Shown here: piece by piece, positions 58,500 to 64,000 of the stretch
Numbering within the stretch: the first letter of the stretch is position 1
Layout: each line of letters opens with the position of its first letter
NCBI GenBank assembly: GCA_028023455.1
Contig: JAQFVV010000017.1
Coordinates: 5,236,098-5,300,097 of the forward strand
DNA: 64,000 nucleotides
Origin: Epiperipatus broadwayi
Taxonomy: Eukaryota; Onychophora; Udeonychophora; Euonychophora; Peripatidae
Direction: 5' to 3'
Translations under genes and position numbers: made by a program
The notes under the pieces: generated by a model
What the model was told of the DNA's origin: nothing
Database searches by the model: none
Seen by the model: the letters and a program-made list of their open reading frames with translations, nothing else

Positions 58500-58662
58500 G
58501 TGGCTAACAGGTTTATCTGGGCATAGTTGCTGAGATATTCTTGACTTCGTTTAAGGAGAAGCCAAATACATCACATCACATCCTCTACATGCATAGTTGC
58601 TGAGATATTCTTGACTTCGTTTAAGGAGAAGCCAAATACATCACATCACATCCTCTACATTT
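58500..58662 (+). repeat. Duplicated LINE 3' terminus
   Basis: The block GCATAGTTGCTGAGATATTC through ACATCACATCACATCCTCTACAT occurs twice in tandem (58522-58591 and 58592-58661). The same family at 22682-23040 also has its 3' end twice, so repeated 3' termini look characteristic of this LINE. Confidence 0.85.
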
Positions 58663-59016
58663 ATAAATGTGAAAGTAAAATTATATTTTTCAGACATTTT
58701 ATTTTTATTTCTCTATTGATTTAAAGTTTATTCTTGCAGATAAAACATTTTTTAATAATAAAAATAATTAAAAATCTTGAAAAAACCTACACAAATAAAA
58801 GAAAAAAATGACATGAAGAAAAAAAATAGAGAAAAACGTTTTAAAAGATTTGAAAAAAAAAACTCTAGAAGCTTTAAAGAATAGTTGCTTACAGAATCGT
58901 CTATAATATTATTGGTAAAAAATTAAAATATTATTGAATGAATGCAAGAAATTATCAGATGCATGGCTAAGATAACTTAATCATCGGACTCATTGTATCA
59001 AGCTTTTGTAGAACTA

Positions 59017-59406
59017 TCAAAACATCACATGATCGCCATTGCATATGCTTACACATGCTGTTAATGAGAGTACTAAACTTTCCATACAGTAGTGCTATCA
59101 AGTGTAAGCCTTCATAATCAATGGATGCAGGAAGGTTTATGCATAAAATCCCTATATAGTGCCTTGGATTTGAGAGCACTTCAACTAGATCTTAGGATCA
59201 AGTAGGTAAAAGGTGCTTGCTGGAGGATTGCATTCGATCCTAAGATTTAGATGTGGGGCTTTCAAATCCAAGGTTTTTCATTGATGAAAACCACCAGCTA
59301 GAAACTAGTCTGAGAATATTGGATGAATAAATACTAGAACTTTCTTGCATCCATTGATTATGAAGGCTTGCGCTTGGTGGCTGTACTGGATGGAAAGTTT
59401 AGTACT
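59017..59406. mobile_element. Family A inverted pair, 14-bp target duplication
   Basis: CTTTTGTAGAACTA (59003-59016, 59407-59420) flanks a 390-bp copy starting CAAAACATCACATGATCG. The right half has a decayed ribozyme (TTGATGA, GAAAC, ACTAGT). Confidence 0.85.
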
Positions 59407-59420
59407 CTTTTGTAGAACTA

Positions 59421-59984
59421 ATACTCTTTCTGTAACTTAAATAAAAACAGTCATTTTTGATTGACATTTTATCTAAGTTTAAAGCATTTGTTTTCATTCT
59501 TGCATGATCTTAAATTTGTAATAAAGATAATCAATACTTCTATATAGATCAATTAATTATAGAAACCCATATGTAAATATCAACAATTGCAAGAATACAT
59601 TTTATTCCGTTTGCTAAAACAAATCTTCATTTGAAAGATGTCTTGTTTTTGAATAAAATATCCTATTTGTTAATTGATTAAAATGAAAGCACTTGAATAC
59701 TTATGAATTTAAAATTTAATCTATGAATATGAACTAAGCCAGCTTGTATAATTTTTTCCTATATTTGCTGCAGTTATATGAAGGAAAGAAAACTAGGAAC
59801 TTTTATTTATTATCATATATAAATTTCAAATAGGAATATGTATTTGCAAAGATCAATACTAATCTAAATATCAGAATATTCTTCAATATACCCTAATTAA
59901 TTATAAATAAGTTTCTACAGAAATATTACCAAATTCACTACTTTCTTTACTGTGCTATAATATTTTATATAAATGCAATATATC
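59421..59984. other. AT-rich sequence, nothing recognised
   Basis: No feature seen. The same holds for 62410-62815, 62940-63300 and 63510-63840. Confidence 0.4.
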
Positions 59985-60316
59985 CACTCTACTTTAAACA
60001 CTTTTTAGAAAAATTCTTTTATTGTACGTATATGCATACACAGTCTTACATTTCGACTGTCCTGCAATCTTCTTCAGAGCTATGATATAATGAACAAAAT
60101 AACATACATAACTATATACCTAATACTATAAAAAATGTAAGCAAATAAAAAAACAAAATATAATAAAACATAATATCTATATAGTTATGTATTGTATTTT
60201 ATTTTGTTCATTATATCATAGATCTGAAGAAGACTGCAGTACAGTCGAAATATAAGATTGTGTATGAATCTATATATATACAATAAAAGGTTTTTGCTAA
60301 AAAGTGATTAAAGTAC
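59985..60316. mobile_element. Family C inverted pair
   Basis: Arms of about 130 bp. Motifs at 60043-60081 (minus) and 60219-60258 (plus) have CTGAAGA, stem II GACTG/CAGTC or GATTG/CAGTC, and GAAAT. The arms extend from CACTTTTTAGAAAAATTC to its complement. The loop is TA-rich. Confidence 0.7.
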
Positions 60317-60559
60317 AGTGAACAAATTGCATATAAATAAGTTTCTATCTGACTATTTGCAATGTCCTGATGGTATTAATTTGATAACAATCAGTAGAAT
60401 ATCAATAAATTTGAAATAAACTTCAAAAAGTGGGAGACACCACATGATTTGGAAAATCTTTGTCCGAACTTGATGGTTCCTTTGTTGCCCAAGATAATAG
60501 AAAGCCTCATCAGAGGATATACAAGATAACATCATTAGTCATCTTTCATCTTATCAATT

Positions 60560-62400
60560 TGTCAAGAAAGGGAGCTTGACTGCCGATGCCATCAGCCGAT
60601 TCCGCCTTCTGGCTGACCATATTCACAGAAAAAGAAATCCCAGACCGGTTGCAATTCAACTCGACTTTGGTGGGGCCTTTGACTGTGTCAAGATCAATAT
60701 GTTACTCAGTGTACTGGAGGGCCTCTAAGTGCCTGTGGCATACCTCTAAATGATAGAGAGCGTCCTGCAAAATCATGAGATACTTCTCTTTGGATGGCAG
60801 TCACCCCAGGATTTCGGCCGATAGAGAACCTCCTGCAAAATCGTGGGATACTTCTCTCTTTGGATGGCAGTCACCCCAGGATTTCAGCCCTGTATTTCCA
60901 TACCACAGGATTCACCACTGAGTTCTCTCCTCTTTGCAGCCTACATCAACCCACTGCTGTTATGCATAGAGGCTATATTCCCTGGGATAGCAATACTTAT
61001 GCTGAAGGAGAACCTACACCACATCTATATGGATGATGTGGTGGTGTTCTTTTCATCCCAGAATGAGGTGGTGGGGCTCAAAGAACTCTTGGATCAATTC
61101 ACAAGTGAATTCAGTCTCAGTGTTAACAGAGGGAAGTCAGCTATCTGGACTATTCTCGCTGGTTTGAGGCCTCCCCCCAAAAATTTCTTGGGTTCCATCT
61201 GGCCTCACCCTTTCATCATGAGAGAGACCTGGAAAATTCCCTACTCAACAAGATTGAAGGCTTAATTACTTCATTATCCAAGGTTTATTTTTCTCTGTTT
61301 GGGAAAGTAGTCCTCCTAAATTCAGTGGTTTTGCCCAAACTTTTATATTACTTGGCCGGCTTCTCCCCAACCATTAGATTTACCAAACAAATCGAAACCC
61401 TATGCAGGAGATTGTCATCAGTCTGAACTTACTTCAAAAATCAAAACTCCTCAATAGTCATGGACTCCATTCGCTCAAAGTCTTGTACCTCCAAAGAACC
61501 CATAATGTTCTGTGTAAAATCTTTAAAGATAACCAAGAGATGGAATGTCCTTTCCCAACAGAGGTGGATCCTACTGATCGGCCCCCTCCTAAACTGCGTA
61601 AACTTTGGATACAATACCAAGGGTCTATCATTGTACAAAACTTTAGAACATCGAGTTCACTATTCCAGAATAAACTATCCTACTGGCAAGTCTACCAATT
61701 GGTTTCGGAGGGAAAAACCAGTAATGTACTCCCAATTGGAATACCACAACTCTCAAAGATGGCAAAATTACTCAAACTCAGTCCCAAGTTTGACTTTCTC
61801 CTGAAGATCAACTTTGGGGCTCTTCCTACTGCAGCCTTCCTTTGTTATCAAAGGGGATTATTATTGACCCCCTCTGCCCTTTATGCATGAGTGAGGAGGA
61901 GTTCATGGTCCACATTCTTGATCATTGCGGATCATGGACATACCTACATAATCTCGTCACTGAATAGAACCAACAATACAGACCCTGACTACATCATGCT
62001 CAAGCCTGCATTCGAAAAAAGAAACATTGCATTGTAATACGTCTTGCCACATTTATAAACTTTTTGATTCGGTCAGTCAGCTGTAGGGTCACGTTCAATA
62101 AAGATCATGACCATCCCATTGATGATCTATTCTTCAATACCCTGTGTAAAATTAAAGAGGATGATAAACACACAACTCTGATTGGTAGACCAGACATGGA
62201 GACAGTTTAGACTTTAGGCACACTATCGCACCAATCACAACCGTCTGTACCCTATAGATAGTCTCAAATCCATGTGTTCCATTGACCCTATCCCAGATCA
62301 AATCTTGATTGAACTCTACTCAGAGGATTCATCTCTACTGGATCTTAATTTGATGAATTGTTTAATCAATAGACTATTTCATTCACTTTTTACTTGTACA
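60560..62400 (+). mobile_element. L1/Tx1-like LINE remnant (RT palm to C-terminal knuckle)
   Basis: Less AT-rich than its surroundings. Translations in shifting frames give an RT palm: VAIQLDFGGAFDCVKINMLL (about 60648), DSPLSSLLFAAYINPLL (about 60911) and the catalytic box IYMDDVVVFF (about 61024), then FSLSVNRGKSAIW. Downstream are LPKLLYYLAGFSPTIRF and a knuckle CPLCMSEEEFMVHILDHC (C-x2-C-x8-H-x5-C, about 61876). The upstream half (endonuclease) is missing, and stops or frameshifts break it repeatedly. The clade is tentative, from the YMDD context and C-terminal knuckle. Confidence 0.75.
60752..60896 (+). repeat. About 70-bp tandem duplication inside the LINE RT
   Basis: The block GATAGAGA(GC/AC)... 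to TGGATGGCAGTCACCCCAGG occurs twice (near 60752 and 60822). One unit is surplus in the RT and throws it out of frame. Confidence 0.85.
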
Positions 62401-62821
62401 AAACTCATAAGTTATAATTGATTTCAATTGTAGCTCTTTATGTACCTAGAATTAGGCCTAAACGGAATGCAAAAAAATTGTTCTTGAAAGAACTTAATTC
62501 AAGTTTGATAACAAAACAATTTATTTAACAATAATAAATTCAATTAAAAAGTAATTAAAAAAAAATAGAATTCTTTAAGAAATAAATGTAGTCTCTATTA
62601 TTTATTCTCTTGTTGCAGGTTTAGCTTCTCACATACTCATGATATAACATTATATGTTTGAATTATAAAATCCTTTTTTAACACATAAGTACTTTTTAGT
62701 TATTATATATGTAAGCTTTCAGAAACAATTTATTCTTTTGGAAATTTAATATTTATCTTTAACCGGCAATACTAGTATTTCTGTAAATGGATCATTTTCT
62801 TTAAAAGTTTCCTTTTTTTTT

Positions 62822-62925
62822 CCATATGTCATAGCATCGGCCCTGAGGTGAAAACCACAACCATCTGCAACCAACTACTTGCTTGCAAAGCGGCTGCGAT
62901 AACCCCTCAGCTAACAATGCTTGAT
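62822..62925 (-). mobile_element. tRNA-derived SINE copy, older
   Basis: Same family as 17921-18026 (CCATATGTCATAGCATCGGCC, AACCAACTACTTGCTTGC, CTCAGCTAACAATGCTTGA), with a decayed B box (ggtg aaaacc in place of GGTTCGCC complement) and an A-rich tail. Confidence 0.7.
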
Positions 62926-63313
62926 GAAAGTTTTCTTTTGTGCCCATTTCTCAGGCACTAATTTTATCAATCATGTTGCTACGATCTTTTTATTGTTATC
63001 TTGCTACTCACCTTTAGTATTAGATGGGAGGTTTTTTATATGTCTGATTTATCTCATTTAAATGGCTAATTTACACAATAATCTGTTTATTTTAATTAGA
63101 AATTTTTCTATTTGCATATATATATATTGTTTTAGAGTAAAATTAAATTAGATGATTAATTCAGGAAACAATCTATGTATTTATAATAATTATGAAATGG
63201 TGTTTATTTACGATCTATATAATATACACACAGACATTCCACTATGATAATGTTTTGAAGTTCATTAAATAATTGCATTTTTTTAATCAAGGTTATACTA
63301 ACTTATCTGTTAT

Positions 63314-63500
63314 TAAACCATCAAACATCACATGATCACCATTCTTTATTCTTATACAAGCAGTTTTTGACAGAGGCAAAACTCTCCATACAATAGCGCC
63401 ACTCAGTGCAAACCGGAGTAATCAATGGATGCAGGAAAACATCCATTGATTATTCTGGCTTGCACTGAGTGGCACTACTGTATGGAGAGTTTGGCCTCTG
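63314..63500. mobile_element. Family A mini-hairpin, 8-bp target duplication
   Basis: TCTGTTAT (63306-63313, 63501-63508) flanks a 187-bp copy whose two ends fold together (AGAGGCAAAACTCTCCATAC against its complement). The ribozyme is deleted. Confidence 0.8.
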
Positions 63501-63844
63501 TCTGTTATCTATTATTTAAAATGGATTTTGAAATTGAAGATTCAATACATGAAATAGTAATAATCTCAAAACTAAGAAGTTTATTTTTTTAATTAATTCC
63601 CATAGTGCAGGACCAAAAGAATAATCATTGGATTGTCTTTTATGTAGTTCAAAGGTCAGCATTTGGATATCAATTGCTAATATCTTTGAATATATATTTT
63701 GTGGAAGAGATTTTTGTATATATCTGCACATTTATATTTTGTTATTAAATTTATTTTACTTAAAATAAAAGGCTTTTGATATTTTATTTCTTACTCTGAT
63801 TAATTTATCAGGTTTCGCTAATTATTGAGAGTTTTATCCTAGGG

Positions 63845-64000
63845 GATCATCATCAGCATCAACCATTATCAATCCACTGCAGGATGAAGGTCTCTCCAAG
63901 TTTAATCCATCTTCTCTGATCTTTAGCTTCTCTTCTCCACAACACCCCTGCACATTTTCTTATTTCATCCATCCATCTCACATGTGGCCTCTTTCTGGGT
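63845..64000 (-). mobile_element. RTE-type LINE copy (c), 3' end entering at the window edge
   Basis: The sequence from CATCATCAGCATCAACC to the window end parallels RTE copy (b) at 38098-38250 (CATTATCAATCCACTGCAGG, then TCTCTCCAAGTTTAATCCATC). The CATCATCAG run at the 3' end fits the short tandem tails of RTE elements. The rest lies beyond 64000. Confidence 0.75.

Larger units (their letters stand above)
53700..58660 (+). mobile_element. CR1/L2-like LINE, nearly full length, inactivated
   Basis: A two-gene non-LTR retrotransposon. ORF1 (53747-54752) carries a PHD finger, coiled coil and SGNH-hydrolase domain. ORF2 (about 54895-58293) carries an apurinic-type endonuclease, reverse transcriptase and a C-terminal Cys-His knuckle. 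The 3' end is a duplicated block ending in ACATCACATCACATCC, so the tail is a short tandem repeat rather than poly(A). A second, minus-strand fragment of the same family is at 22700-23640. PHD-plus-esterase ORF1 is known from CR1-type LINEs; exact clade assignment needs a phylogeny. Stops, frameshifts and tandem duplications leave it inactive. Confidence 0.85.

Noticed and set aside
59761-59815. A later SAM carrier exon (AG then TTATATGAAGGAAAG)
   Set aside because: The translation does not match the GLYRGY loop and no donor in phase follows.

Overview
The window is AT-rich, repeat-dense animal nuclear DNA with long introns. Conserved coding sequence is confined to three short, GT-AG-bounded exons of a mitochondrial carrier on the + strand (21847-22003, 32597-32706, 49954-50058). 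They join in phase and read as the SLC25A26-type S-adenosylmethionine carrier. Nearly everything else is intronic or flanking mobile DNA. The mixture of Penelope-like, RTE, CR1/L2-like, L1/Tx1-like and Ty3-type elements points to an invertebrate metazoan; I cannot name the species.

The most unusual content is a set of hammerhead-ribozyme-like motifs. By eye at least seven repeat families carry a CUGANGA box, a hairpin (stem II), a GAAA box and a short self-complementary stem III, often as inverted pairs. The best copy (12613-12662 +) has an intact core, a 6-bp stem II and an 8-nt palindromic stem III. It lies in a short element that also has tRNA-like A and B boxes, and a second copy (9576-9619 -) shows compensatory change in stem I. 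The most abundant family (family A, about 20 copies) has units of about 450 bp, hammerhead ends, hairpin-like inverted copies and target-site duplications of 8-15 bp. Such variable duplications argue for retrotransposition rather than a cut-and-paste MITE. Two Penelope-like fragments with GIY-YIG endonuclease sequence (4643-5444 - and 7389-7925 -) are possible providers of the enzymes.

Layout. 1-21846: AT-rich sequence with families A, C and D, two Penelope fragments, the ribozyme/tRNA-like element, a long inverted repeat at 16875-17841 and a Ty3-type integrase scrap at 20698-20980. 21847-32706: two carrier exons separated by more family A copies, a duplicated LINE 3' end, a family B inverted repeat and a hAT-type MITE nested in a family A copy. 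32707-49953: one 17-kb intron holding two RTE copies; the second is split by a recent LTR element with 3,179-bp LTRs, a 4-bp target duplication (ATAC) and only a gag-like gene inside. 50059-64000: family A arrays, a nearly full-length but broken LINE with PHD and SGNH-hydrolase domains in ORF1 (about 53700-58660), an L1/Tx1-like LINE remnant (60560-62400), a tRNA-like SINE and the edge of a third RTE copy.

None of the LINE, Penelope or LTR reading frames is intact for autonomous movement. No tRNA, rRNA, CRISPR or bacterial-type operon was seen.
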